DNA from: JBLHKW01 sp047618565
Lineage (GTDB): Bacteria > Planctomycetota > UBA1135 > GCA-002686595
DNA: 29,518 nt
Assembly: GCA_047618565.1 (NCBI GenBank)
Contig: JBLHKW010000054.1
Coordinates: 1 to 29,518 of the forward strand
Direction: 5' to 3'
Shown here: positions 8,575 to 17,809 of the stretch, one piece after another
Layout of the letters: each line of letters begins with the position of its first letter
How positions within the stretch are numbered: position 1 is the stretch's first letter
Notes under the pieces: model-generated
Databases searched by the model: none
What the model saw: only the letters and a program-made list of their open reading frames with translations
Told to the model about the DNA's origin: nothing
Made by a program: the position numbers and the translations under genes

Positions 8575-8751
8575 GCATACGGTGCCAGGATCAAACTCGC
8601 ACCAACCTGATCCTGGCTTGATCATCTTCAAACGTAGGCAGTGCTGCGAACCGCCCATCGACAAGGTCCCGACCGAACCACGAGGTCGGGTCATCCCGAG
8701 ACGATCGAGCCAGGATCAGGTTGGTGCGAGATCGAGCCTGGCTCCGTATGC
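8575..8751. repeat. REP/BIME-like palindrome, family P2, between convergent genes
   Basis: Imperfect 42-base arms (8575-8616 and 8710-8751) begin GCATACGGTGCCAGG and, on the other strand, GCATACGGAGCCAGG. They meet around a 93-base centre with a further hairpin (GACC...GGTC near 8670-8695). The tip carries a small foldback GAGCCAGGCTC. The element fills the gap between the stop codons of two convergent genes (8573 and 8752) exactly. It may function as a two-way terminator. Confidence 0.85.
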
Positions 8752-11700
8752 TTACAACGGCGTGATGGTGATGTTGCCGAAGCTTGCGTCCACGTAGTTC
8801 GAGATCAAGACCAGCGCCCCGTCGTCCGTACCCGTGAAGGGCAAATGGGTGGACTCGAAGATCCAATCGGTGGGCTCGGTCTCGCCCTCTTGCCAGTGGC
8901 GCAGCTGGTAGAGACGACTGCCATCCATGAGGGTCTGGACGCGCGTCCTGATGAAGGACGGAACGCCGATCGTGATGGGGTGTTGAATCGATCCGATGGT
9001 CGGAGTGAAGCTGGTGCCGTAGTGGTCCCAGCGTTCCATCATCTCGAACCAGCGGTAGGCGAAGAGGCCGCCGAACGGGAAGAAGCCGGTGCGCGGCTGC
9101 TGGATCTCGGGGCCGCTGTGACCCGGCCAGCGCAGGATCAATCCCAGGGCGAAGGAGTTCGTCGCCGGGTGGAATCCGGCCGCACTGAAGGCATTCGCTG
9201 TGAATGGAATCAGGGCCTCGTAGTTCTCCCAGTTCGGATCACCGAAAGCGATCATGCGGTCGTAACCAGGAACGGGGCTACGCAGCACACTCTCACCCGC
9301 GTGGTGCGGGTCGGGCTCGATGGTCCACTGGCCATCGACCACCTGCGCCACGTCCTGGATGTCGATCACGATTTTCCAGTCCACGCTGTAGGTCTGGGGC
9401 CAGGCCACACCCGCCGTGTAATCGATCTGACAGATCTCGACGGTCTCATTGCCCTCGTCGTCGATGGCCGTGAAGAACACCTCGTTCATTCCGGGCATCA
9501 GGTCCATCGGAGCGATGTCCGCGTTGAAGTCGCCGGGCAATTCGAGTCGATAGGAACCGGTCCAGGGCACCTCGGGCCCGCGTGACAGGGCACGCGGCGC
9601 GCCCCCCGCACCGATGCGGTAGCTGAGCGACGCCACGCTGCCATTGAAATCGAAGACGTTGCCGAGCACGTTGATCCACGCCTGGGGCTCTCCCAGGTGA
9701 CCGAAGCGCTGGTGGTTCACGCCGCCTATCTCCTGGCCATACCAGAACTGGATACTCGGTCCCTCGGTGAAGCCAAACGGGAACGTGGTGGCCAGCAGCT
9801 CGGGCGGCGTGGTCAGGTTCATCGAGGCATCTTCGGAGTTGATCCGGAAGTGGTACTCCACCTCCGGCGTCAATCCCGTGACCACAAAGGTATGCGCATA
9901 GGCGGCCGGCGCGCTGGTGCCCCAGAAGCCGAGTTCGAAGGCATCCGTCAGGCCGTACTCCAGGGACCCCAACGCGGGCTCATCGGTCTCCCACGTGACC
10001 TCGATGGCCGTGTCGTTCAGCGTGCGCGCCTGCGAACGGTACACGAGCGGTGCCGTCGAATCCGCCGGCGTGGCCATGTCCTCCATGGGGATCGGCGCCA
10101 GCTGGTTGAAGACGTAGTCCACGACCGTGGTGTGCGTCGGTCGCAGGGCACCCCCGTTGCCACAAAAGGGCCCGAACGAGTTCAGCTGCAACGATCGATC
10201 GAAGCTACCCACCGTAATCCACGCACTCCCGTCGAAGGAATAGCGGTAGAGCCAGCTGTCACCGGTGCGCGTGACGCGCATGAACAACGGCATGGGGTTG
10301 TTCCACGGGCCCGCCGCGATATTCGTGGTCAAGACCGTCGCAGGGCCGTTGTCCACCGTGCTCGAGGCGTAGGCCTGCAGGTGCGTGCCGTTCTGACGGA
10401 AGTCGAAACGCACCCAGTTGGCGCCGTCCTCTTGATCGAAGACCAGCCCGTCGTTCTGGAAGGCGGTGGTGAGTTCGGATTCGAACTTCGCGACCACGTC
10501 CAGGTCCGTGTCGGGAACGGCCTGCATCACGCGCGGTACGTTCAATGGAGTCCACGCCTCGTGCGCGGTCCCCTCGGGAACACTCAGGTGCAGCTGGGCA
10601 TCCAGCGTGCCGTTCCCCACGATCTGCAGCGTTCCATCACCGAGGGGATCCACGAAGGACCATAAGTCCGGTCGCAGGTTGGCGGAGCTGAAGTCGTCGG
10701 ACTGGGCACCGGGCAGGTCGTCGTCCAGGATCGTGGCCGAGTGCACGAGCACGCTGCCCTGCACTCCGCCACTCGGGCTGCCCATGGTCAGGACGACCGA
10801 TTCGGGGCCCTCGACGAGAGCATCGTCCACCAGGGTCAGGATGATGTCAGCGGACACCTGCCCCGCCGCAATCTCGAGCGGGCTGGAGCTGGCCGTGTAA
10901 TCGTCGGGCGCGGTCGCGCTGCCGGAGAGAACAAAGGGCACGCTCACGGCCACGGTTGTGGGGTGCGAGAGTTGCACGGTCACCGTCGTCATTCCGGTTT
11001 CCTCGCCCACCGACTGGCCGGCGCTCGCAAAATCCACTTCGGGCGGCGAATCGTCGTCGACCAGGGTCGCCGTATGCACTGCCGTCGCGCCGAGGGTGAC
11101 GCCCATGGGCATGCCCAGGGTGACGATCACCGTCTCGTCGGACTCGGGCATGCCGTCGTCGACCGGAACCAGGGAGATCGATGCCGCGCTTTGACCCGCC
11201 AGGATGACGAGTGGACTGGCGTCGATGTCGTAGTCGACCAAGGAGGTCGCGCTGCCGCTCAAGGTGAAGGCCACGCTCACATCGACCGGACTGGTCGACG
11301 AGAGCACGAGGCCAATCATCGTGGCGCCGCCGCCCTCACCCGCCATCTGAGACGCACTCGTGAACTCGATGCTCGGCGGATCGATGTCCAGGAGAGTCGC
11401 CGTGTGCACGCCCAACCCGGTCTGATTCGCGTTGGTCGGCGCCCCGAGCGTGATGACGACGGTCTCGCTCGGCTCGTCGACACCGTCGGCGAGCGCCGAC
11501 AGGGAGATGCTCGCGGCGAGCTGGCCGGCCGTGATCACCACCGGCTGCGGACCGGCCGTGTAGTCGGTTCCGGCACTCGCCGTCCCCGTCAGCGTATAAG
11601 GAACGGTCACGTCCACGGCGGACATGGCCGAGAGCACCAGGTCGATGCTCACCGGGCTCGCGCCCTCACTCACATCCTGCGTCGCCAGCGAGAAATTCAC

Positions 11701-14256
11701 GTCCGGCAGGACGTTGTCCGGCACGAATACGGCGCTGACCGAACGGTCCACGCCCATCGTCAGAGTCTCCGGGTTGGCGTCACCACCGAGCGCGCCCTCC
11801 CAGTGATCGAATCTCCAACCGCCCGCGGGAATTGCCTCCAGGCTGACGGTCTCGGAGCAGTAGTAAGCCGCCAAGATCGGGTCGGCGAGCACGGAGCCCA
11901 TGCCGGTCGTCGCCACACTCAGCGTACGGCCCGTGGCGCCGACCACGGGGCCGTCTTCAGGCACCACCGGCGCGGAGGTGTCGAAGAAGTAATCGAAGAT
12001 GCCCGTGTGAGCCGCTCCGCTGTTACCCACGAACACGCCCGCACTCTGTGCCACGAGAGGATGATCGAAGCTGACCATCGAGTTGAAGCTGCTGCCGTCC
12101 GTCGACCAGGCCACAGTCCACTGATCACCCACGCGCGAGATGCGCATCCAGGTCGGTGCCATCAGGGCGCCCAAGCTCCCGTTGAACTCGATCGAGGTGC
12201 TGCCAGCGGCCGTGCTCCCGGCGAAAAGGAACAGGCTGCCGGCATCGCGATAGAAGTCGAAGCGCAGCCAGTTGAGGGTGTCCTGCAAGACCAGGATGCC
12301 CTGGTCCTGAAGCGCGTCCGTGAGCACCGAATCGAACTTGACCTCGAGTTCGAAGTCCGTATTTGGAACGGGCTGGGTAACGTGCGGCACCCCGAGCGTG
12401 TTGAACGGGTTGTGCACGCCCGCGGGGACCGAGAGTACGAGCTGCGCGTCGTCCGTTCCGGGGCCGCGTGTGAGCAGGGTAGCGTCCCCCGCCGTGTCGG
12501 TCAGCGTCCACACGCTCGACAGGCTGCAGTCGTTGAAATCGTCCGACTCGATCGGCACGAGCGGCGCATCGTCATCGACCAGGGTCGCGGTGTGCACCGT
12601 CATGGCGCCGAGCACAGAACTGCTGGGCGCACCGAGGGTCAAGACCACGGTCTCGCTGGGCTCGATCAGCGCGTCATCCACCGGCGTCAGCACGATATCC
12701 GCCGAAAGTTGCCCGGCCAGGATCACGAGCGGGCTCGCAGAGAGGCTGTAGTCGGCCGGGTCCGCGCTTCCCGTGATCGTGAACGGAACGCTGATGTCGT
12801 CCAGGGACGTGCGTGACAGAGTCACGGTAATCGGACGCGCCGGATCGGCCTCCGGAATCAGCTGACCGTCCGACTGGAACTGCACCTGCGCCACCGGGCC
12901 GCCGTTGCCGATCAGGATGCCGATCTCGGCGTCGTCCAGAGCGCGGGTGTAGACGCGCACATCATCGATCAGGCCGGCGAAGGGCTGCGCGCCGGCTCCC
13001 GCCGGCTGGTTCCCGATGGCGGCCATGAAGCCGGGGTTAACACTGAGCGACCCCGACTTGGACGTACTGGCGACCTCGACTCCGTCGAGGTAGATACGCA
13101 TGAACGAGCCGTCGTAGGTCGCAACGGCGTGGCTCCAGACTCCGGCGCTCAGCGAACCGCTGGCCGCGACCAGGGTCGTCGTGAACTCATCGGTCTTGAG
13201 TCGAAAGCGCAGGGTCGGGACGCCCTCGCGCAAGACCGTGCTCAGCATCCAGTAATGATCGTTGGCCTGAGCACCACCCGCCTTCGTGATCAGGCGCGCG
13301 TCGGGGGTGAGGAAACCGCTCGGCTGCAACCAGCAGGCGAGCGTCAAGGCTTCGCCCGGCAGATCGAGATTGCCGATGCTGACCCGGTCGTCGACCCCGT
13401 CGAAGCTGAGCGAGAAGGGACTGCTATCCGCCGTGTCGGTGCTCCAGCCGGGACCCTCGAGGATACCGTCGTGGCCCAACCCGCTCCAATCCACAGCGAC
13501 GAGTCCAGTACCCGTATCCATGCGCCAGTGCCCCATGAGCTCATCAGCCGGGACCCCGGTCACCGTCAGCGTGGCGGTTGCCAGGTTCGAGGTCGCGGAA
13601 CCGTCGGAGGCGCGGTAGTCGAAGCTGTCGAAGCCAACGAAACCCAGGTCGGGCGTGTACATGAACGAGCCATCGCTCGCCAGGGCGAGCACGCCGTTCG
13701 CAACGTCACTCGACAGCTGCGCCGTCAGCACGTCCCCGTTCGGGTCCAGGTCGTTCGCCAGCACTCCGGCGACCGCATCGACCATCACGTTGCCGTCGCC
13801 CTGCACCACGTAGATGTCGTCCACAGCCCGCGGCGGAATGTTCGCGCTCGGCCTGACCGTGAGCGCGATGACCACGGGGCTCGAGGTGAGCATGCCGTAC
13901 CCGGACCGGTACGCGAACTGGTCCTCCCCGTAGAACCCCATGTTCGGTGTGTAGGTGAACGAACCGTCAGCGCCGAGCGCGAGAGTTCCGTGGCTCACGT
14001 CGCGCGCCAGAAGCACGTTGAACGTGTCGCCCAGCACTCCGCTCGTCACGTCACCCGACAACACAGCGCCTTGGTCCACCGTGTATTCATTGCGCACGAA
14101 TGCACCCCCGGCGCGCAGATCCGCAGCCCAAACCGGCCCTGCGACGGTCGCGCCGCGGCCCTCATTCAGCTTCCAGTGTGCTTCGAGCTGCTGACCGAAC
14201 GACGACTGAAGCGGCGCCCACAGCGCGCCCAGTCCCAAATAGATGATCCACTTCAT
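8752..14256 (-). CDS. Giant secreted multidomain adhesin-like protein (LamG, Calx-beta, InlB-repeat, FN3)
   Basis: An 1834-residue exported protein with a signal peptide at 1-21 (MKWIIYLGLGALWAPLQSSF). Domains in order: two cadherin/Ig-like modules (about 57-135 and 143-233, each with DGSF.YTP.GF.G.D.F.YR); a LamG/concanavalin-like domain (238-450, FDGVDDRVSIG, AGVWSHAVATYDG); a Calx-beta domain (457-563, SETVVLTLG); a DUF1349-like beta-sandwich (571-768); an InlB-type repeat (778-847, GGWRFDHWEG); three more Calx-beta domains (852-958, 961-1069, 1072-1180); a second DUF1349-like domain (1185-1388); a fibronectin type III domain (1401-1490); and a long unassigned C-terminal part with many Trp and Tyr residues. 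Calx-beta modules bind calcium in animals. The whole suggests a surface or extracellular protein for glycan or surface binding. A GGGAG ribosome site precedes the ATG. Its stop touches palindrome P2. Confidence 0.93.
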   Translation of the reverse strand: MKWIIYLGLGALWAPLQSSFGQQLEAHWKLNEGRGATVAGPVWAADLRAGGAFVRNEYTVDQGAVLSGDVTSGVLGDTFNVLLARDVSHGTLALGADGSFTYTPNMGFYGEDQFAYRSGYGMLTSSPVVIALTVRPSANIPPRAVDDIYVVQGDGNVMVDAVAGVLANDLDPNGDVLTAQLSSDVANGVLALASDGSFMYTPDLGFVGFDSFDYRASDGSATSNLATATLTVTGVPADELMGHWRMDTGTGLVAVDWSGLGHDGILEGPGWSTDTADSSPFSLSFDGVDDRVSIGNLDLPGEALTLACWLQPSGFLTPDARLITKAGGAQANDHYWMLSTVLREGVPTLRFRLKTDEFTTTLVAASGSLSAGVWSHAVATYDGSFMRIYLDGVEVASTSKSGSLSVNPGFMAAIGNQPAGAGAQPFAGLIDDVRVYTRALDDAEIGILIGNGGPVAQVQFQSDGQLIPEADPARPITVTLSRTSLDDISVPFTITGSADPADYSLSASPLVILAGQLSADIVLTPVDDALIEPSETVVLTLGAPSSSVLGAMTVHTATLVDDDAPLVPIESDDFNDCSLSSVWTLTDTAGDATLLTRGPGTDDAQLVLSVPAGVHNPFNTLGVPHVTQPVPNTDFELEVKFDSVLTDALQDQGILVLQDTLNWLRFDFYRDAGSLFLFAGSTAAGSTSIEFNGSLGALMAPTWMRISRVGDQWTVAWSTDGSSFNSMVSFDHPLVAQSAGVFVGNSGAAHTGIFDYFFDTSAPVVPEDGPVVGATGRTLSVATTGMGSVLADPILAAYYCSETVSLEAIPAGGWRFDHWEGALGGDANPETLTMGVDRSVSAVFVPDNVLPDVNFSLATQDVSEGASPVSIDLVLSAMSAVDVTVPYTLTGTASAGTDYTAGPQPVVITAGQLAASISLSALADGVDEPSETVVITLGAPTNANQTGLGVHTATLLDIDPPSIEFTSASQMAGEGGGATMIGLVLSSTSPVDVSVAFTLSGSATSLVDYDIDASPLVILAGQSAASISLVPVDDGMPESDETVIVTLGMPMGVTLGATAVHTATLVDDDSPPEVDFASAGQSVGEETGMTTVTVQLSHPTTVAVSVPFVLSGSATAPDDYTASSSPLEIAAGQVSADIILTLVDDALVEGPESVVLTMGSPSGGVQGSVLVHSATILDDDLPGAQSDDFSSANLRPDLWSFVDPLGDGTLQIVGNGTLDAQLHLSVPEGTAHEAWTPLNVPRVMQAVPDTDLDVVAKFESELTTAFQNDGLVFDQEDGANWVRFDFRQNGTHLQAYASSTVDNGPATVLTTNIAAGPWNNPMPLFMRVTRTGDSWLYRYSFDGSAWITVGSFDRSLQLNSFGPFCGNGGALRPTHTTVVDYVFNQLAPIPMEDMATPADSTAPLVYRSQARTLNDTAIEVTWETDEPALGSLEYGLTDAFELGFWGTSAPAAYAHTFVVTGLTPEVEYHFRINSEDASMNLTTPPELLATTFPFGFTEGPSIQFWYGQEIGGVNHQRFGHLGEPQAWINVLGNVFDFNGSVASLSYRIGAGGAPRALSRGPEVPWTGSYRLELPGDFNADIAPMDLMPGMNEVFFTAIDDEGNETVEICQIDYTAGVAWPQTYSVDWKIVIDIQDVAQVVDGQWTIEPDPHHAGESVLRSPVPGYDRMIAFGDPNWENYEALIPFTANAFSAAGFHPATNSFALGLILRWPGHSGPEIQQPRTGFFPFGGLFAYRWFEMMERWDHYGTSFTPTIGSIQHPITIGVPSFIRTRVQTLMDGSRLYQLRHWQEGETEPTDWIFESTHLPFTGTDDGALVLISNYVDASFGNITITPL

Positions 14257-14264
14257 GAGTAATA

Positions 14265-14270
14265 CTCCCT
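14265..14270 (-). promoter_or_regulatory. Ribosome binding site of the giant adhesin gene
   Basis: AGGGAG on the minus strand, eight bases before the ATG at 14256. It is a strong anti-16S match and fixes this start. Confidence 0.7.
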
Positions 14271-14364
14271 CTACCGGCCGTCCAAAAATGGTGCGAGTGC
14301 GGACAGGTAGCCCAGGGGGCCTACCAGCTTAGCGAGGATCCGTAGGAGCGGGCGCAGGCGGCTG

Positions 14365-14488
14365 GAAATACGGAGTCGGGACAACTTTAGCCGCTCCCTG
14401 GTGTGCGCTCGGATCAGCGGTCGTGCGGGCCCTCGGACGACCCACGACGGGGCGCACGCGGCGATAGTGGTCCTGACTCCGTATTCCT
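14365..14488. repeat. REP/BIME-like palindrome, family P3, copy 1
   Basis: The arms read GAAATACGGAGTCGGGAC from the left and GAGGAATACGGAGTCAGGAC from the right (minus strand), each with a GTC-AG-GAC-type foldback, and continue to the GCGGC(G/T)A(T/A)AGT region. The centre contains CTCGGACGACCCACGACGGG and is shared with the copy at 15778-15903. The right half is translated as the last 23 residues of the FG-GAP protein. Confidence 0.85.
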
Positions 14489-15733
14489 CACCCCAACGTA
14501 GTCGCGCGCACGCAACTGCTTGATCAACTTCCCGGTCCTACCCGAGAAGCTGGCCAGCCAGTCGCTGCAACAGGTCGTGATCGAGTTGGCCCCGATCACG
14601 AGATCGTCCACACCGTCCCCATCGATGTCGTTGACGCGACAGACTTCACAGCCAAAGCTGTCGAGATCAAAGATGTCGCCCTCCGGCGCACCGGGACTCT
14701 CGATGCGATAGATCCAGTCGCCGGATCGGCTCGAATGGAGATCGACGACATTGCGCTCGCCGATGGGCATGTGGGCATTCGTGAAGGCGAGATCGTTGCA
14801 CTGGTCGCCGTCGACATCGCCCACGACGTGAACCCCGGTGGCGCCTTCCACCTGAATTCGCTTCACCAGAGCGCCATCGGCGCCCGACAGTGCCAGCACG
14901 GTCCTTCCTGACCGTTCGCAGGTCAGGAGCAGGAGATCCACCACTCCATCACCGTCCACATCTCCGGTGACCGAGACCTCGACGATGCTTCGGGGCCGGC
15001 CCCCGGGTAGCCTGACCTTGTAAAGCACCGCGCCCATGGCCCCGGACACTGCGACGAGTTCGATCCTGGAGACCGGGTCCCCGCCCTCGCTCGCAATCGC
15101 GGAACCCTGATGGGCGACGACAAAGTCGGTCCACCCGTCGTCGTTGAGATCTCCCGCCACGCACGCGGCCCCGGCGTGCAACGTCTCGACCACATACTCG
15201 CTCAAGGGCTCGGAGCTGACGCTGCTGAGCAGTCGAAACGTGTATCGCTCCAGCCCCTTCACGTCGTGCGGGTCCACCTCGACGCTGCGAGAGAGAAACA
15301 CGTGCTTGAGATCGTCACGGTCCGAGATGGCGAGCCCTTCGATGAAGCCGTCTCCCCCGTCCAATGCCCCGCTCGAGCTCCCATCGGGCAGCGAGAGTAC
15401 CTGATAATCAGCACCGGGCTCGCGCACCACCAATCCTAGCACGGAAGGCCCGATCGCAATCGTACCGACGAGCCCGCGGCCATCCCAAATGCCCTCGAGC
15501 CCACGGATCTCAGTGATCATGTCGCCACGCTTCGGACAAAGCACCAGCACGCGCTGATTCCCGCGGTCGGTGACGGCGATCTCGTCGACCCCATCCCCGT
15601 TGCAGTCCGGCACCCGGCAGAAGCCGAGCCCGAAGCCAGTCTCCACCGCGGTCGCACGCCCTGCCACCGATACGACGCCGCCGATCGCAAACCACACGCA
15701 CACGACAGAGGACAAGATCATCGGAGCTCCCAT
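14414..15733 (-). CDS. Secreted FG-GAP/VCBS beta-propeller protein with repeat-derived C-terminus
   Basis: A 439-residue protein from the ATG at 15733, which is preferred over a GTG at 15763 because an AGGAC ribosome site and a signal peptide (MGAPMILSSVVCVWFAIGGV) fit it. It contains at least five integrin-type FG-GAP/VCBS calcium-loop repeats: PDCNGDGVDEIAV, AGDLNDDGWTDFVV, TGDVDGDGVVDLLLL, VGDVDGDQCNDLAF and VNDIDGDGVDDLVIG. These repeats form a seven-bladed propeller in related proteins and usually mediate surface interactions. After SFSGRTGKLIKQLRARDYVG the frame enters the palindromic element at 14365-14488, which supplies the last 23 residues and the stop codon. The natural C-terminus has therefore been replaced or extended by a repeat. 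The second P3 copy lies just upstream of the gene, so it is bracketed by two copies. Confidence 0.9.
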   Translation of the reverse strand: MGAPMILSSVVCVWFAIGGVVSVAGRATAVETGFGLGFCRVPDCNGDGVDEIAVTDRGNQRVLVLCPKRGDMITEIRGLEGIWDGRGLVGTIAIGPSVLGLVVREPGADYQVLSLPDGSSSGALDGGDGFIEGLAISDRDDLKHVFLSRSVEVDPHDVKGLERYTFRLLSSVSSEPLSEYVVETLHAGAACVAGDLNDDGWTDFVVAHQGSAIASEGGDPVSRIELVAVSGAMGAVLYKVRLPGGRPRSIVEVSVTGDVDGDGVVDLLLLTCERSGRTVLALSGADGALVKRIQVEGATGVHVVGDVDGDQCNDLAFTNAHMPIGERNVVDLHSSRSGDWIYRIESPGAPEGDIFDLDSFGCEVCRVNDIDGDGVDDLVIGANSITTCCSDWLASFSGRTGKLIKQLRARDYVGVRNTESGPLSPRAPRRGSSEGPHDR

Positions 15734-15777
15734 GGCTCGGTCCTGAAACCCCCACCTCAACACCAGGTTCCGCGCGG

Positions 15778-15903
15778 GAAAAACCGCGTCAGGACAACTG
15801 TCGTCGCTCCATGGAGTCCGCGTGGATCAGCGCTGGCTCAGGCCGTCGGACGACCCGCAACGGGACGCAAGCGGCGATAGTTGTCCTGACTCCGTATTTC
15901 TCC
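15778..15903. repeat. REP/BIME-like palindrome, family P3, copy 2
   Basis: The right arm is intact (minus strand GGAGAAATACGGAGTCAGGA and onward). The left arm is degraded (AAAACCGCGTCAGGACAACT). The centre GGATCAGCG...GTCGGACGACCCGC matches copy 1. The intact end lies inside a response-regulator reading frame. Confidence 0.82.
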
Positions 15904-16052
15904 AGGAGGTCGGGCTTGATCCTTCCGAAGTCGCGGTGTCCCTGATCCCCATCCGCCGCCCAGGACACCTTGAAGTGATGATCTTCCAGGAATCCGCGCA
16001 CAAGGGGCGCGAGCTTTCGGTCGTCTTCGACGAGCAATATGCGGTCCGTCAC
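15904..16052 (-). pseudogene. Response regulator, N-terminal fragment cut by a palindromic element
   Basis: From a GTG at 16052 the minus strand encodes about 50 residues of a typical receiver domain: MTDRILLVEDDRKLAPLVRG, then FLEDHHFKVSWAADGDQG and IKPDLL. The acidic pocket (Glu9-Asp10-Asp11) is present, but the frame runs into palindrome P3 exactly after KPDLL, before the phosphorylated aspartate would appear. Nothing resembling the rest of the receiver or an output domain follows on the far side. It is therefore a nonfunctional remnant of an OmpR-type two-component regulator. The partner kinase is not in the window. Confidence 0.85.
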
Positions 16053-16248
16053 ATCTCGACTGATAGCGCACCCTGGGCCCCGTGATGTGCGCTTCTCGAG
16101 GCTTGACGGGGTGCGTCCCTGTAACGATTGGTCACTTCACAGCTTCCGGATACTTTCCGGTCAGGGGCCGGAAATCCGTCGCCGATCTTCAGGGCCGTAC
16201 ACGACTTCGCCTGCAAACGCAGCAGACGCCAACCCTGCAAATCAAGCC

Positions 16249-17147
16249 ATGAAACTTCAATCGAACCGCCGACCCATGACGACTTCCGCCCGCATCCGTC
16301 GTGGCACGTCCATCCTCACTTCCTGCGCCTTCCTGTTCGCCGGGGTGCTCACGATGCCCGCGAACGCCCGCGACGGTAACCACTCCCATCTTCCGGATGC
16401 GCGTGACCTGCTCGACAAGCACATTGCCGCCACGGGCGGCGAGCGCGCGTACCTGGCGCTCAAGTCGCGCAAGAAGACGGGCAAACTGGACGTCAAGATG
16501 GCTGGACACGACTTCGTGGCCAACACCGTGCAGCAGGCCCTGGCGCCCAACAAGACACACACGACCATCGACGGCAGCTTCTTCTTTCAGGTCAGCGTGT
16601 GCGACGGTGAGCAGGCCTGGGGATGGCGGCCGGCCCAATCGCACGGGGACAAGGACGTGAATCTCGACTCGGGCCAGACCGAGTTCGTGACCGGGGCCGC
16701 CAAAAAGCGCGCCATCGATAATTCCCACTTCTACGCCGCAGTCAACTGGCGCGACCGCTTTGTCGACGTGAAGACGATAGGGATGGTCGACGTCGACGGC
16801 GCCCCCGCCTACGAGGTGCAGTGCAGGTCACCACGAAGAGCGAAGACACCTACTCCCAGTTCTACGACAAGTCCACCGGCCGTCTGGTGAAGCGCATGCG
16901 CAACACCCCGAGCATGATGGCCAACCTCGACACGGAGGTGTTCTTCAGAGACTACAAGGAAGTGGACGGCATCTGGGTCGCCATGACGATTCACTCGATC
17001 ATGACCTCAGCAGATATGGGCGAAGGCTCGCAGACCTGGATCTTCTCCAAGATCGAACACAACACGAATATCTCGGAGTCGCTCTTCGAGCTACCGGAGG
17101 AGCTGACCGAGGCGCAGCCCGCGAAGCCGGTTCAGCGGACACACTAG
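16249..17147 (+). pseudogene. Outer-membrane lipoprotein-sorting (LolA-like) protein, frameshifted
   Basis: The gene starts at the ATG at 16249 or 16276; the second gives an Arg-rich signal peptide (MTTSARIRRGTSILTSCAFL). It continues with DLLDKHIAATGGERAYLALK, as in exported proteins of the LolA/LppX-like beta-fold group common in Planctomycetota and Acidobacteria. The frame breaks at 16812-16826: codons for APAYEVQ are followed by an extra TGCAG, a tandem copy of the preceding five bases. In the shifted frame the protein resumes with VTTKSEDTYSQFYDKSTGRL and runs to the TAG at 17145. Removing the five bases would restore a protein of about 297 residues. This is either a recent pseudogene, a sequencing error or a slippage-switchable gene; the TAG is immediately followed by a MITE. 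Confidence 0.8.
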
Positions 17148-17304
17148 CAGCCCGTGGTGAAACTCACGACCCGCTCAAATCCGCCAGGCTCCGCCCTGGC
17201 GGCGTTGCGCTTCCTCCGAGTATCCACGAATACGCGTCGTCAGCGCGCCTTAACAGATCGAATCCTGACGGCTTCGAGCCCGCCGTGACTTTCACCACGG
17301 GCTG
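17148..17304. mobile_element. MITE-like element with 16-bp perfect terminal inverted repeats
   Basis: The ends are mirror images: CAGCCCGTGGTGAAA at the left and TTTCACCACGGGCTG at the right, with imperfect pairing extending to about 40 bases (TCACG, GCTC, AA). The interior carries a hairpin CCGCCAGG...CCTGGCGG and no gene. The flanks are CTAG (including the TAG stop of the LolA-like gene) and CCAG, possibly a decayed target duplication. A diverged half copy lies at 23012-23140. Confidence 0.8.
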
Positions 17305-17404
17305 CCAGGTCTCAGGGTGAAGTCGACCGGGTAGCGAACACATCGCTGCCCGGAGCACTCCCGCCCAGCGCCCTCCCATCCTGCACTCTCTCGCCATACT
17401 CAAA

Positions 17405-17809
17405 ATGCCCAGCATCCGTTTCACGTTCACTGCTTCGCTCGCCGCCCTGGCCCTGGCCTGGCCGGGCATCGGCGACGAGGTCGGTCAAGCGCCTGGCGCC
17501 GCTACCCATGCGGACGTCGAGTACGAAACGAGCATCCGGCCGTTTCTTGCGCAGCACTGCTTCCGCTGCCACGGCGAAGAGAAACAGAAGGCGGGTCTGC
17601 GCATCGACGACATGCCCAGCGACTTCGTTGGCGGACCGGCCCTGGATCAATGGCTCGAAGTGGTCGAGAAGCTGGTCACGGACGAGATGGCCCCCGAGGG
17701 CCAGGCGCAGCGCCCCGCGCCCGAGGAGAGCGGGCGCGTCGCCGAGTGGGGTACGGAGCCAGGCTCATCGTCAACGGGTTCGGGGCCCCGCGGAGTGCGA
17801 ATCCGTTGA
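17405..17809 (+). pseudogene. Planctomycete-type cytochrome c (PSCyt1-like), truncated
   Basis: From the ATG at 17405 there is a signal peptide (MPSIRFTFTASLAALALAWP), then VEYETSIRPFLAQHCFRCHG with one heme-binding CxxCH (Cys52, Cys55, His56), then KQKAGLRIDDMPSDFVGGPA and WLEVVEKLVTDEMAP. This is the N-terminal cytochrome domain that in Planctomycetota usually precedes DUF1587/DUF1592-type or PSD1 domains in proteins of 700 or more residues. Here it stops at 134 residues: after VAEW the frame enters palindrome P4 (from 17750), which supplies the last residues and stop. A minus-strand gene lies beyond. The product would be a short heme protein if expressed; a truncated relic is more likely. 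Confidence 0.8.

Noticed and set aside
10741..12816. 691-codon plus-strand frame
   Set aside because: It lies antisense to the giant adhesin gene; the peptide is His/Arg-rich without domains and arises from GC-rich codon bias.
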